DNA of 64,000 bases from assembly GCA_037893225.1 (NCBI GenBank), contig JAZGUH010000115.1, positions 1 through 64,000 of the forward strand. Direction: 5' to 3'. Source of the stretch: Hippasteria phrygiana. Taxonomy: Eukaryota > Echinodermata > Asteroidea > Valvatida > Goniasteridae. The notes beneath the pieces are model-generated. The model was not told where the DNA came from. It saw nothing but the letters and a program-made list of their open reading frames with translations, and ran no database searches. Shown one piece after another: positions 40,638 to 55,419 of the stretch (positions are counted from its first letter, which is position 1; the number at the start of each line of letters is the position of its first letter). A program made the position numbers and the translations under genes.

Positions 40638-43600
40638 TCATACCCTAGGGAATTTGACTTGCATGGAGCAATAAATAAAAGGTAATCTGCACACAGATGG
40701 TGGCCGGGAAGAAAATAAACATTGCGAGGTTTGAATTTTCTCCACAAGTGTTAACTCTAAGAAGCCACCGATAATTGCAACATGTAGCGCCAGATCTAAG
40801 CTATCCATACATGTCAAAATTACTGAATTTGGTTGATATTTCAAGCAATTATGAATGAGTGAAGCAAGTCATACCCTAGGGAATTTGACATGCATGGAGC
40901 AATAAATAAAAGGTAATCTGCACACAGATGGTGGCCGGGAAGAAAATATACATTTCGAGGTTTGAATTTTCTCCACAAGTGTTAACTCTAAGAAGCCGCC
41001 GATAATTGCAACATGTAGCGCCAGATCTAAGCTATCCATACATGTCAAAATTACTGAATTTGGTTGATATTTCATGCAATTATGAATGAGTAAAGCAAGT
41101 CATACCCCAGGGAATTTGACAGGCATGGAGCAATAAATAGAAGGTAATATGCACACAGATGTTGGCCGGAAAGAAAATAAACATTGCGAGGTTTGAATTT
41201 TCTCCACAAGTTTTAACTCTAAGAAGCCGCCGATAATTGCAACATGTAGCGCCGGATCTAAGCTATCCATACATGTCAAAATTACTGTATTTGGTTTATA
41301 TTTCATGCAATTATGAATGAGTAAAGCAAGTCATACCCTAGGGAATTTGACATGCATGGAGCAATAAATAAAAGGTAATCTGCACACAGATGGTGGCCGG
41401 GAAGAAAATAAACATTGCGAGGTTTGAATTTTCTCCACAAGTGTTAACTCTAAGAAGCCACCGATAATTGCAACATGTAGCGCCAGATCTAAGCTATCCA
41501 TACATGTCAAAATTACTGAATTTGGTTGATATTTCATGCAATTATGAATGAGTAAAGCAAGTCCATACCCAGGGAATTTGACATGCATGGAGCAATAAAT
41601 AGACGGTAACATGTACACAGATGTTGGCCGGAAAGAAAATAAACATTGCGAGGTTTGCATTTTCTCCACAAGTGTTAACTCTAAGAAGCCGCCGATAATT
41701 GCAACATGTAGCGCCAGATCTAAGCTATCCATACATGTCAAAATTACTGAATATGGTTGATATTTCATGCAATTATGAATGAGTAAAGCAAGTCATACCT
41801 AGGGAATTTGACAGGCATGGAGCAATAAATAGAAGGTAATATGCACACAGATGTTGGCCGGAAAGAAAATAAACATTGCGAGGTTTGAATTTTTCCACAA
41901 GTTTTAACTCTAAGAAGCCGCCGATAATTGCAACATGTAGCGCCAGATCTAAGCTATCCATACCTGTCAAAATTACTGAATTTTGTTGATATTTCATGCA
42001 ATTATGAATGAGTAAAGCAAGTCCATACCCCAGGGAATTTGACATGCATGGAGCAATAAATAGACGGTAACATGTACACAGATGGTGGCCGGAAAGAAAA
42101 TAAACATTGCGAGGTTTGAATTTTCTCCACAAGTTTTAACTCTAAGAAGCCGCCGATAATTGCAACATGTAGCGCCAGATCTAAGCTATCCATACATGTC
42201 AAAATTACTGTATTTGGTTTATATTTCATGCAATTATGAATGAGTAAAGCAAGTCATACCCTAGGGAATTTGACATGCATGGAGCAATAAATAAAAGGTA
42301 ATCTGCACACAGATGGTGGCCGGGAAGAAAATAAACATTGCGAGGTTTGAATTTTCTCCACAAGTGTTAACTCTAAGAAGCCACCGATAATTGCAACATG
42401 TAGCGCCAGATCTAAGCTATCCATACATGTCAAAATTACTGAATTTGGTTGATATTTCATGCAATTATGAATGAGTAAAGCAAGTCCATACCCAGGGAAT
42501 TTGACATGCATGGAGCAATAAATAGACGGTAACATGTACACAGATGTTGGCCGGAAAGAAAATAAACATTGCGAGGTTTGCATTTTCTCCACAAGTGTTA
42601 ACTCTAAGAAGCCGCCGATAATTGCAACATGTAGCGCCAGATCTAAGCTATCCATACATGTCAAAATTACTGAATATGGTTGATATTTCATGCAATTATG
42701 AATGAGTAAAGCAAGTCATACCTAGGGAATTTGACAGGCATGGAGCAATAAATAGAAGGTAATATGCACACAGATGTTGGCCGGAAAGAAAATAAACATT
42801 GCGAGGTTTGAATTTTCTCCACAAGTTTTAACTCTAAGAAGCCGCCGATAATTGCAACATGTAGCGCCAGATCTAAGCTATCCATACCTGTCAAAATTAC
42901 TGAATTTTGTTGATATTTCATGCAATTATGAATGAGTAAAGCAAGTCCATACCCCAGGGAATTTGACATGCATGGAGCAATAAATAGACGGTAACATGTA
43001 CACAGATGGTGGCCGGAAAGAAAATAAACATTGCGAGGTTTGAATTTTCTCCAAAAGTTTTAACTCTAAGAAGCCGCCGATAATTGCAACATGTAGCGCC
43101 AGATCTAAGCTATCCATACATGTCAAAATTACTGTATTTGGTTTATATTTCATGCAATTATGAATGAGTAAAGCAAGTCATACCCTAGGGAATTTGACAT
43201 GCATGGAGCAATACATAAAAGGTAATCTGCACACAGATGGTGGCCGGGAAGAAAATATACATTGCGATGTTTGAATTTTCTCCACAAGTGTTAACTCTAA
43301 GAAGCCGCCGATAATTGCAACATGTAGCGCCAGATCTAAGCTATCCATACATGTCAAAATTACTGAATTTGGTTGATATTTCATGCAATTATGAATGAGT
43401 AAAGCAAGTCATACCCCAGGGAATTTGACATGCATGGAGCAATAAATAGAAGGTAATATGCACACAGATGTTGGCCGGAAAGAAAATAAACATTGCGAGG
43501 TTTGAATTTTCTCCACAAGTTTTAACTCTAAGAAGCCGCCGATAATTGCAACATGTAGCGCCAGATCTAAGCTGTCCATACATGTCAAAATTACTGTATT

Positions 43601-45486
43601 TGGTTTATATTTCATGCAATTATGAATGAGTAAAGCAAGTCATACCCTAGGGAATTTGACATGCATGGAGCAATAAATAAAAGGTAATCTGCACACAGAT
43701 GGTGGCCGGGAAGAAAATAAACATTGCGAGGTTTGAATTTTCTCCACAAGTGTTAACTCTAAGAAGCCACCGATAATTGCAACATGTAGCGCCAGATCTA
43801 AGCTATCCATACATGTCAAAATTACTGAATTTGGTTGATATTTCATGCAATTATGAATGAGTAAAGCAAGTCCATACCCAGGGAATTTGACATGCATGGA
43901 GCAATAAATAGACGGTAACATGTACACAGATGTTGGCCGGAAAGAAAATAAACATTGCGAGGTTTGCATTTTCTCCACAAGTTTTAACTCTAAGAAGCCG
44001 CCGATAATTGCAACATGTAGCGCCAGATCTAAGCTATCCATACATGTCAAAATTACTGAATTTGGTTGATATTTCATGCAATTATGAATGAGTAAAGCAA
44101 GTCATACCCCAGGGAATTTGACAGGCATGGAGCAATAAATAGAAGGTAATATGCACACAGATGTTGGCCGGAAAGAAAATAAACATTGCGAGGTTTGAAT
44201 TTTCTCCACAAGTTTTAACTCTAAGAAGCCGCCGATAATTGCAACATGTAGCGCCAGATCTAAGCTATCCATACATGTCAAAATTACTGTATTTGGTTTA
44301 TATTTCATGCAATTATGAATGAGTAAAGCAAGTCATACCCCAGGGAATTTGACAGGCATGGAGCAATAAATAAAAGGTAATCTGCACACAGATGGTGGCC
44401 GGGAAGAAAATAAACATTGCGAGGTTTGAATTTTCTCCACAAGTGTTAACTCTAAGAAGCCACCGATAATTGCAACATGTAGCGCCAGATCTAAGCTATC
44501 CATACATGTCAAAATTACTGAATTTGGTTGATATTTCATGCAATTATGAATGAGTAAAGCAAGTCCATACCCAGGGAATTTGACATGCATGGAGCAATAA
44601 ATAGACGGTAACATGTACACAGATGTTGGCCGGAAAGAAAATAAACATTGCGAGGTTTGCATTTTCTCCACAAGTGTTAACTCTAAGAAGCCGCCGATAA
44701 TTGCAACATGTAGCGCCAGATCTAAACTATCCATACATGTCAAAATTACTGAATATGGTTGATATTTCATGCAATTATGAATGAGTAAAGCAAGTCATAC
44801 CCTAGGGAATTTGACAGGTATGGAGCAATAAATAGAAGGTAATATGCACACAGATGTTGGCCGGAAAGAAAATAAACATTGCGAGGTTTGAATTTTCTCC
44901 ACAAGTTTTAACTCTAAGAAGCCGCCGATAATTGCAACATGTAGCGCCAGATCTAAGCTATCCATACATGTCAAAATTACTGTATTTGGTTTATATTTCA
45001 TGCAATTATGAATGAGTAAAGCAAGTCATACCCAGGGAATTTGACATGCATGGAGCAATAAATAGACGGTAACATGTACACAGATGTTGGCCGGAAAGAA
45101 AATAAACATTGCGAGGTTTGCATTTTCTCCACAAGTGTTAACTCTAAGAAGCCGCCGATAATTGCAACATGTAGCGCCAGATCTAAACTATCCATACATG
45201 TCAAAATTACTGAATATGGTTGATATTTCATGCAATTATGAATGAGTAAAGCAAGTCATACCCTAGGGAATTTGACAGGCATGGAGCAATAAATAGAAGG
45301 TAATATGCACACAGATGTTGGCCGGAAAGAAAATAAACATTGCGAGGTTTGAATTTTCTCCACAAGTTTTAACTCTAAGAAGCCGCCGATAATTGCAACA
45401 TGTAGCGCCAGATCTAAGCTATCCATACATGTCAAAATTACTGTATTTGGTTTATATTTCATGCAATTATGAATGAGTAAAGCAAG
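40638..45486. repeat. Large HOR copy 3 (21 monomers, 4,849 bp)
   Basis: Same monomer order and marks as copy 2 except that the C-head/B-body monomer (37,174 in copy 2) is absent. Shared marks include 'gcgccggatc' (41,100), the 'gaatttttccac' deletion (41,793), 'ctccaaaagt' (42,946), 'gcaatacata' (43,178), 'aagctgtcc' (43,409), the A/C hybrid (44,333) and 'gacaggtat' (44,795). Identity to copy 2 appears very high by eye. Confidence 0.92.
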
Positions 45487-48400
45487 TCATACCCTAGGGA
45501 ATTTGACTTGCATGGAGCAATAAATAAAAGGTAATCTGCACACAGATGGTGGCCGGGAAGAAAATAAACATTGCGAGGTTTGAATTTTCTCCACAAGTGT
45601 TAACTCTAAGAAGCCACCGATAATTGCAACATGTAGCGCCAGATCTAAGCTATCCATACATGTCAAAATTACTGAATTTGGTTGATATTTCAAGCAATTA
45701 TGAATGAGTGAAGCAAGTCATACCCTAGGGAATTTGACATGCATGGAGCAATAAATAAAAGGTAATCTGCACACAGATGGTGGCCGGGAAGAAAATATAC
45801 ATTTCGAGGTTTGAATTTTCTCCACAAGTGTTAACTCTAAGAAGCCGCCGATAATTGCAACATGTAGCGCCAGATCTAAGCTATCCATACATGTCAAAAT
45901 TACTGAATTTGGTTGATATTTCATGCAATTATGAATGAGTAAAGCAAGTCATACCCCAGGGAATTTGACAGGCATGGAGCAATAAATAGAAGGTAATATG
46001 CACACAGATGTTGGCCGGAAAGAAAATAAACATTGCGAGGTTTGAATTTTCTCCACAAGTTTTAACTCTAAGAAGCCGCCGATAATTGCAACATGTAGCG
46101 CCGGATCTAAGCTATCCATACATGTCAAAATTACTGTATTTGGTTTATATTTCATGCAATTATGAATGAGTAAAGCAAGTCATACCCTAGGGAATTTGAC
46201 ATGCATGGAGCAATAAATAAAAGGTAATCTGCACACAGATGGTGGCCGGGAAGAAAATAAACATTGCGAGGTTTGAATTTTCTCCACAAGTGTTAACTCT
46301 AAGAAGCCACCGATAATTGCAACATGTAGCGCCAGATCTAAGCTATCCATACATGTCAAAATTACTGAATTTGGTTGATATTTCATGCAATTATGAATGA
46401 GTAAAGCAAGTCCATACCCAGGGAATTTGACATGCATGGAGCAATAAATAGACGGTAACATGTACACAGATGTTGGCCGGAAAGAAAATAAACATTGCGA
46501 GGTTTGCATTTTCTCCACAAGTGTTAACTCTAAGAAGCCGCCGATAATTGCAACATGTAGCGCCAGATCTAAGCTATCCATACATGTCAAAATTACTGAA
46601 TATGGTTGATATTTCATGCAATTATGAATGAGTAAAGCAAGTCATACCTAGGGAATTTGACAGGCATGGAGCAATAAATAGAAGGTAATATGCACACAGA
46701 TGTTGGCCGGAAAGAAAATAAACATTGCGAGGTTTGAATTTTTCCACAAGTTTTAACTCTAAGAAGCCGCCGATAATTGCAACATGTAGCGCCAGATCTA
46801 AGCTATCCATACCTGTCAAAATTACTGAATTTTGTTGATATTTCATGCAATTATGAATGAGTAAAGCAAGTCCATACCCCAGGGAATTTGACATGCATGG
46901 AGCAATAAATAGACGGTAACATGTACACAGATGGTGGCCGGAAAGAAAATAAACATTGCGAGGTTTGAATTTTCTCCACAAGTTTTAACTCTAAGAAGCC
47001 GCCGATAATTGCAACATGTAGCGCCAGATCTAAGCTATCCATACATGTCAAAATTACTGTATTTGGTTTATATTTCATGCAATTATGAATGAGTAAAGCA
47101 AGTCATACCCTAGGGAATTTGACATGCATGGAGCAATAAATAAAAGGTAACATGTACACAGATGGTGGCCGGAAAGAAAATAAACATTGCGAGGTTTGAA
47201 TTTTCTCCACAAGTTTTAACTCTAAGAAGCCGCCGATAATTGCAACATGTAGCGCCAGATCTAAGCTATCCATACATGTCAAAATTACTGTATTTGGTTT
47301 ATATTTCATGCAATTATGAATGAGTAAAGCAAGTCATACCCTAGGGAATTTGACATGCATGGAGCAATAAATAAAAGGTAATCTGCACACAGATGGTGGC
47401 CGGGAAGAAAATATACATTGCGATGTTTGAATTTTCTCCACAAGTGTTAACTCTAAGAAGCCGCCGATAATTGCAACATGTAGCGCCAGATCTAAGCTAT
47501 CCATACATGTCAAAATTACTGAATTTGGTTGATATTTCATGCAATTATGAATGAGTAAAGCAAGTCATACCCCAGGGAATTTGACATGCATGGAGCAATA
47601 AATAGAAGGTAATATGCACACAGATGTTGGCCGGAAAGAAAATAAACATTGCGAGGTTTGAATTTTCTCCACAAGTTTTAACTCTAAGAAGCCGCCGATA
47701 ATTGCAACATGTAGCGCCAGATCTAAGCTATCCATACATGTCAAAATTACTGTATTTGGTTTATATTTCATGCAATTATGAATGAGTAAAGCAAGTCATA
47801 CCCTAGGGAATTTGACATGCATGGAGCAATAAATAAAAGGTAATCTGCACACAGATGGTGGCCGGGAAGAAAATAAACATTGCGAGGTTTGAATTTTCTC
47901 CACAAGTGTTAACTCTAAGAAGCCACCGATAATTGCAACATGTAGCGCCAGATCTAAGCTATCCATACATGTCAAAATTACTGAATTTGGTTGATATTTC
48001 ATGCAATTATGAATGAGTAAAGCAAGTCCATACCCAGGGAATTTGACATGCATGGAGCAATAAATAGACGGTAACATGTACACAGATGTTGGCCGGAAAG
48101 AAAATAAACATTGCGAGGTTTGCATTTTCTCCACAAGTGTTAACTCTAAGAAGCCGCCGATAATTGCAACATGTAGCGCCAGATCTAAGCTATCCATACA
48201 TGTCAAAATTACTGAATATAGTTGATATTTCATGCAATTATGAATGAGTAAAGCAAGTCCATACCCCAGGGAATTTGACATGCATGGAGCAATAAATAGA
48301 CGGTAACATGTACACAGATGGTGGCCGGAAAGAAAATAAACATTGCGAGGTTTGAATTTTCTCCACAAGTTTTAACTCTAAGAAGCCGCCGATAATTGCA

Positions 48401-48951
48401 ACATGTAGCGCCAGATCTAAGCTATCCATACATGTCAAAATTACTGTATTTGGTTTATATTTCATGCAATTATGAATGAGTAAAGCAAGTCATACCCTAG
48501 GGAATTTGACATGCATGGAGCAATAAATAAAAGGTAATCTGCACACAGATGGTGGCCGGGAAGAAAATATACATTGCGATGTTTGAATTTTCTCCACAAG
48601 TGTTAACTCTAAGAAGCCGCCGATAATTGCAACATGTAGCGCCAGATCTAAGCTATCCATACATGTCAAAATTACTGAATTTGGTTGATATTTCATGCAA
48701 TTATGAATGAGTAAAGCAAGTCATACCCCAGGGAATTTGACATGCATGGAGCAATAAATAGAAGGTAATATGCACACAGATGTTGGCCGGAAAGAAAATA
48801 AACATTGCGAGGTTTGAATTTTCTCCACAAGTTTTAACTCTAAGAAGCCGCCGATAATTGCAACATGTAGCGCCAGATCTAAGCTGTCCATACATGTCAA
48901 AATTACTGTATTTGGTTTATATTTCATGCAATTATGAATGAGTAAAGCAAG
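45487..48951. repeat. Large HOR copy 4, partial and rearranged (15 monomers)
   Basis: Order C D A C E A B B/C F A C E B F A. The first eight monomers follow copy 2, including 'gacttgcat', 'gcgccggatc', the 'gaatttttccac' deletion and the C-head/B-body monomer (47,103). After that an F-A-C-E-B segment replaces the expected order. The E at 48,027 ends in 'gaatatagttgat', unique in the window, just before the B at 48,258. The A at 48,721 has 'aagctgtcc'. Confidence 0.88.
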
Positions 48952-51261
48952 TCATACCCTAGGGAATTTGACATGCATGGAGCAATAAATAAAAGGTAAT
49001 CTGCACACAGATGGTGGCCGGGAAGAAAATAAACATTGCGAGGTTTGAATTTTCTCCACAAGTGTTAACTCTAAGAAGCCACCGATAATTGCAACATGTA
49101 GCGCCAGATCTAAGCTATCCATACATGTCAAAATTACTGAATTTGGTTGATATTTCATGCAATTATGAATGAGTAAAGCAAGTCCATACCCAGGGAATTT
49201 GACATGCATGGAGCAATAAATAGACGGTAACATGTACACAGATGTTGGCCGGAAAGAAAATAAACATTGCGAGGTTTGCATTTTCTCCACAAGTTTTAAC
49301 TCTAAGAAGCCGCCGATAATTGCAACATGTAGCGCCAGATCTAAGCTATCCATACATGTCAAAATTACTGAATTTGGTTGATATTTCATGCAATTATGAA
49401 TGAGTAAAGCAAGTCATACCCCAGGGAATTTGACAGGCATGGAGCAATAAATAGAAGGTAATATGCACACAGATGTTGGCCGGAAAGAAAATAAACATTG
49501 CGAGGTTTGAATTTTCTCCACAAGTTTTAACTCTAAGAAGCCGCCGATAATTGCAACATGTAGCGCCAGATCTAAGCTATCCATACATGTCAAAATTACT
49601 GTATTTGGTTTATATTTCATGCAATTATGAATGAGTAAAGCAAGTCATACCCCAGGGAATTTGACAGGCATGGAGCAATAAATAGAAGGTAATATGCACA
49701 CAGATGTTGGCCGGAAAGAAAATAAACATTGCGAGGTTTGAATTTTCTCCACAAGTTTTAACTCTAAGAAGCCGCCGATAATTGCAACATGTAGCGCCAG
49801 ATCTAAGCTATCCATACATGTCAAAATTACTGAATATGGTTGATATTTCATGCAATTATGAATGAGTAAAGCAAGTCATACCCTAGGGAATTTGACAGGC
49901 ATGGAGCAATAAATAGAAGGTAATATGCACACAGATGTTGGCCGGAAAGAAAATAAACATTGCGAGGTTTGAATTTTCTCCACAAGTTTTAACTCTAAGA
50001 AGCCGCCGATAATTGCAACATGTAGCGCCAGATCTAAGCTGTCCATACATGTCAAAATTACTGTATTTGGTTTATATTTCATGCAATTATGAATGAGTAA
50101 AGCAAGTCATACCCTAGGGAATTTGACATGCATGGAGCAATAAATAAAAGGTAATCTGCACACAGATGGTGGCCGGGAAGAAAATAAACATTGCGAGGTT
50201 TGAATTTTCTCCACAAGTGTTAACTCTAAGAAGCCACCGATAATTGCAACATGTAGCGCCAGATCTAAGCTATCCATACATGTCAAAATTACTGAATTTG
50301 GTTGATATTTCATGCAATTATGAATGAGTAAAGCAAGTCCATACCCAGGGAATTTGACATGCATGGAGCAATAAATAGACGGTAACATGTACACAGATGT
50401 TGGCCGGAAAGAAAATAAACATTGCGAGGTTTGCATTTTCTCCACAAGTTTTAACTCTAAGAAGCCGCCGATAATTGCAACATGTAGCGCCAGATCTAAG
50501 CTATCCATACATGTCAAAATTACTGAATTTGGTTGATATTTCATGCAATTATGAATGAGTAAAGCAAGTCATACCCCAGGGAATTTGACAGGCATGGAGC
50601 AATAAATAGAAGGTAATATGCACACAGATGTTGGCCGGAAAGAAAATAAACATTGCGAGGTTTGAATTTTCTCCACAAGTTTTAACTCTAAGAAGCCGCC
50701 GATAATTGCAACATGTAGCGCCAGATCTAAGCTATCCATACATGTCAAAATTACTGTATTTGGTTTATATTTCATGCAATTATGAATGAGTAAAGCAAGT
50801 CATACCCCAGGGAATTTGACAGGCATGGAGCAATAAATAGAAGGTAATATGCACACAGATGTTGGCCGGAAAGAAAATAAACATTGCGAGGTTTGAATTT
50901 TCTCCACAAGTTTTAACTCTAAGAAGCCGCCGATAATTGCAACATGTAGCGCCAGATCTAAGCTATCCATACATGTCAAAATTACTGAATATGGTTGATA
51001 TTTCATGCAATTATGAATGAGTAAAGCAAGTCATACCCTAGGGAATTTGACAGGCATGGAGCAATAAATAGAAGGTAATATGCACACAGATGTTGGCCGG
51101 AAAGAAAATAAACATTGCGAGGTTTGAATTTTCTCCACAAGTTTTAACTCTAAGAAGCCGCCGATAATTGCAACATGTAGCGCCAGATCTAAGCTATCCA
51201 TACATGTCAAAATTACTGTATTTGGTTTATATTTCATGCAATTATGAATGAGTAAAGCAAG
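48952..51261. repeat. Tandem 5-mer HOR: (C-E-A-A-A) x 2, 1,155 bp each
   Basis: C 48,952, E 49,183, A 49,414, A 49,645, A 49,876, then the same five at 50,107, 50,338, 50,569, 50,800 and 51,031. Both E copies have A-type 'gttttaac' after 'tttgcatttt'. The three A monomers have matching heads and tails in both units. The only difference I noticed is 'aagctgtcc' in 49,876 versus 'aagctatcc' in 51,031. Confidence 0.9.
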
Positions 51262-54200
51262 TCATACCCTAGGGAATTTGACATGCATGGAGCAATAAAT
51301 AAAAGGTAATCTGCACACAGATGGTGGCCGGGAAGAAAATAAACATTGCGAGGTTTGAATTTTCTCCACAAGTGTTAACTCTAAGAAGCCACCGATAATT
51401 GCAACATGTAGCGCCAGATCTAAGCTATCCATACATGTCAAAATTACTGAATTTGGTTGATATTTCAAGCAATTATGAATGAGTGAAGCAAGTCATACCC
51501 TAGGGAATTTGACATGCATGGAGCAATAAATAAAAGGTAATCTGCACACAGATGGTGGCCGGGAAGAAAATATACATTTCGAGGTTTGAATTTTCTCCAC
51601 AAGTGTTAACTCTAAGAAGCCGCCGATAATTGCAACATGTAGCGCCAGATCTAAGCTATCCATACATGTCAAAATTACTGAATTTGGTTGATATTTCATG
51701 CAATTATGAATGAGTAAAGCAAGTCATACCCTAGGGAATTTGACAGGCATGGAGCAATAAATAGAAGGTAATATGCACACAGATGTTGGCCGGAAAGAAA
51801 ATAAACATTGCGAGGTTTGAATTTTCTCCACAAGTTTTAACTCTAAGAAGCCGCCGATAATTGCAACATGTAGCGCCAGATCTAAGCTATCCATACATGT
51901 CAAAATTACTGTATTTGGTTTATATTTCATGCAATTATGAATGAGTAAAGCAAGTCATACCCTAGGGAATTTGACATGCATGGAGCAATAAATAAAAGGT
52001 AATCTGCACACAGATGGTGGCCGGGAAGAAAATAAACATTGCGAGGTTTGAATTTTCTCCACAAGTGTTAACTCTAAGAAGCCACCGATAATTGCAACAT
52101 GTAGCGCCAGATCTAAGCTATCCATACATGTCAAAATTACTGTATTTGGTTTATATTTCATGCAATTATGAATGAGTAAAGCAAGTCATACCCTAGGGAA
52201 TTTGACATGCATGGAGCAATAAATAAAAGGTAATCTGCACACAGATGGTGGCCGGGAAGAAAATAAACATTGCGAGGTTTGAATTTTCTCCACAAGTGTT
52301 AACTCTAAGAAGCCACCGATAATTGCAACATGTAGCGCCAGATCTAAGCTATCCATACATGTCAAAATTACTGAATTTGGTTGATATTTCATGCAATTAT
52401 GAATGAGTAAAGCAAGTCCATACCCAGGGAATTTGACATGCATGGAGCAATAAATAGACGGTAACATGTACACAGATGTTGGCCGGAAAGAAAATAAACA
52501 TTGCGAGGTTTGCATTTTCTCCACAAGTGTTAACTCTAAGAAGCCGCCGATAATTGCAACATGTAGCGCCAGATCTAAGCTATCCATACATGTCAAAATT
52601 ACTGAATATGGTTGATATTTCATGCAATTATGAATGAGTAAAGCAAGTCATACCCTAGGGAATTTGACATGCATGGAGCAATAAATAAAAGGTAATATGC
52701 ACACAGATGTTGGCCGGAAAGAAAATAAACATTGCGAGGTTTGAATTTTCTCCACAAGTTTTAACTCTAAGAAGCCGCCGATAATTGCAACATGTAGCGC
52801 CAGATCTAAGCTATCCATACATGTCAAAATTACTGTATTTGGTTTACATTTCATGCAATTATGAATGAGTAAAGCAAGTCATACCCCAGGGAATTTGACA
52901 GGCATGGAGCAATAAATAGAAGGTAATATGCACACAGATGTTGGCCGGAAAGAAAATAAACATTGCGAGGTTTGAATTTTCTCCACAAGTTTTAACTCTA
53001 AGAAGCCGCCGATAATTGCAACATGTAGCGCCAGATCTAAGATGTCCATACATGTCAAAATTACTGTATTTGGTTTATATTTCATGCAATTATGAATGAG
53101 TAAAGCAAGTCATACCCTAGGGAATTTGACATGCATGGAGCAATAAATAAAAGGTAATCTGCACACAGATGGTGGCCGGGAAGAAAATAAACATTGCGAG
53201 GTTTGAATTTTCTCCACAAGTGTTAACTCTAAGAAGCCACCGATAATTGCAACATGTAGCGCCAGATCTAAGCTATCCATACATGTCAAAATTACTATAT
53301 TTGGTTGATATTTCATGCAATTATGAATGAGTAAAGCAAGTCCATACCCAGGGAATTTGACATGCATGGAGCAATAAATAGACGGTAACATGTACACAGA
53401 TGTTGGCCGGAAAGAAAATAAACATTGCGAGGTTTGCATTTTCTCCACAAGTTTTAACTCTAAGAAGCCGCCGATAATTGCAACATGTAGCGCCAGATCT
53501 AAGCTATCCATACATGTCAAAATTACTGAATTTGGTTGATATTTCATGCAATTATGAATGAGTAAAGCAAGTCATACCCCAGGGAATTTGACAGGCATGG
53601 AGCAATAAATAGAAGGTAATATGCACACAGATGTTGGCCGGAAAGAAAATAAACATTGCGAGGTTTGAATTTTCTCCACAAGTTTTAACTCTAAGAAGCC
53701 GCCGATAATTGCAACATGTAGCGCCAGATCTAAGCTATCCATACATGTCAAAATTACTGTATTTGGTTTATATTTCATGCAATTATGAATGAGTAAAGCA
53801 AGTCATACCCCAGGGAATTTGACAGGCATGGAGCAATAAATAGAAGGTAATATGCACACAGATGTTGGCCGGAAAGAAAATAAACATTGCGAGGTTTGAA
53901 TTTTCTCCACAAGTTTTAACTCTAAGAAGCCGCCGATAATTGCAACATGTAGCGCCAGATCTAAGCTATCCATACATGTCAAAATTACTGTATTTGGTTT
54001 ATATTTCATGCAATTATGAATGAGTAAAGCAAGTCATACCCTAGGGAATTTGACATGCATGGAGCAATAAATAAAAGGTAATCTGCACACAGATGGTGGC
54101 CGGAAAGAAAATAAACATTGCGAGGTTTGAATTTTCTCCACAAGTGTTAACTCTAAGAAGCCACCGATAATTGCAACATGTAGCGCCAGATCTAAGCTAT

Positions 54201-55419
54201 CCATACATGTCAAAATTACTGTATTTGGTTTATATTTCATGCAATTATGAATGAGTAAAGCAAGTCATACCCTAGGGAATTTGACATGCATGGAGCAATA
54301 AATAAAAGGTAATCTGCACACAGATGGTGGCCGGGAAGAAAATAAACATTGCGAGGTTTGAATTTTCTCCACAAGTGTTAACTCTAAGAAGCCACCGATA
54401 ATTGCAACATGTAGCGCCAGATCTAAGCTATCCATACATGTCAAAATTACTGAATTTGGTTGATATTTCATGCAATTATGAATGAGTAAAGCAAGTCCAT
54501 ACCCAGGGAATTTGACATGCATGGAGCAATAAATAGACGGTAACATGTACACAGATGTTGGCCGGAAAGAAAATAAACATTGCGAGGTTTGCATTTTCTC
54601 CACAAGTGTTAACTCTAAGAAGCCGCCGATAATTGCAACATGTAGCGCCAGATCTAAGCTATCCATACATGTCAAAATTACTGAATATGGTTGATATTTC
54701 ATGCAATTATGAATGAGTAAAGCAAGTCATACCCTAGGGAATTTGACATGCATGGAGCAATAAATAAAAGGTAATATGCACACAGATGTTGGCCGGAAAG
54801 AAAATAAACATTGCGAGGTTTGAATTTTCTCCACAAGTTTTAACTCTAAGAAGCCGCCGATAATTGCAACATGTAGCGCCAGATCTAAGCTATCCATACA
54901 TGTCAAAATTACTGTATTTGGTTTACATTTCATGCAATTATGAATGAGTAAAGCAAGTCATACCCCAGGGAATTTGACAGGCATGGAGCAATAAATAGAA
55001 GGTAATATGCACACAGATGTTGGCCGGAAAGAAAATAAACATTGCGAGGTTTGAATTTTCTCCACAAGTTTTAACTCTAAGAAGCCGCCGATAATTGCAA
55101 CATGTAGCGCCAGATCTAAGCTATCCATACATGTCAAAATTACTGAATATGGTTGATATTTCATGCAATTATGAATGAGTAAAGCAAGTCATACCCTAGG
55201 GAATTTGACAGGCATGGAGCAATAAATAGAAGGTAATATGCACACAGATGTTGGCCGGAAAGAAAATAAACATTGCGAGGTTTGAATTTTCTCCACAAGT
55301 TTTAACTCTAAGAAGCCGCCGATAATTGCAACATGTAGCGCCAGATCTAAGCTATCCATACATGTCAAAATTACTGTATTTGGTTTATATTTCATGCAAT
55401 TATGAATGAGTAAAGCAAG
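51262..55419. repeat. Domain 2 block: 18 monomers containing a 9-mer repeat (2,079 bp)
   Basis: Order C D A C C E A A C E A A C C E A A A. The C at 52,186 begins a 9-mer that starts again at 54,265 (offset 2,079 bp). Both contain a C-head/A-body hybrid (52,648 and 54,727) with the unusual tail 'ggtttacatttcat'. The A at 52,879 has private 'taagatgtcc'; the C at 53,110 ends 'attactatattt'; the C at 54,034 has a71. Confidence 0.87.
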
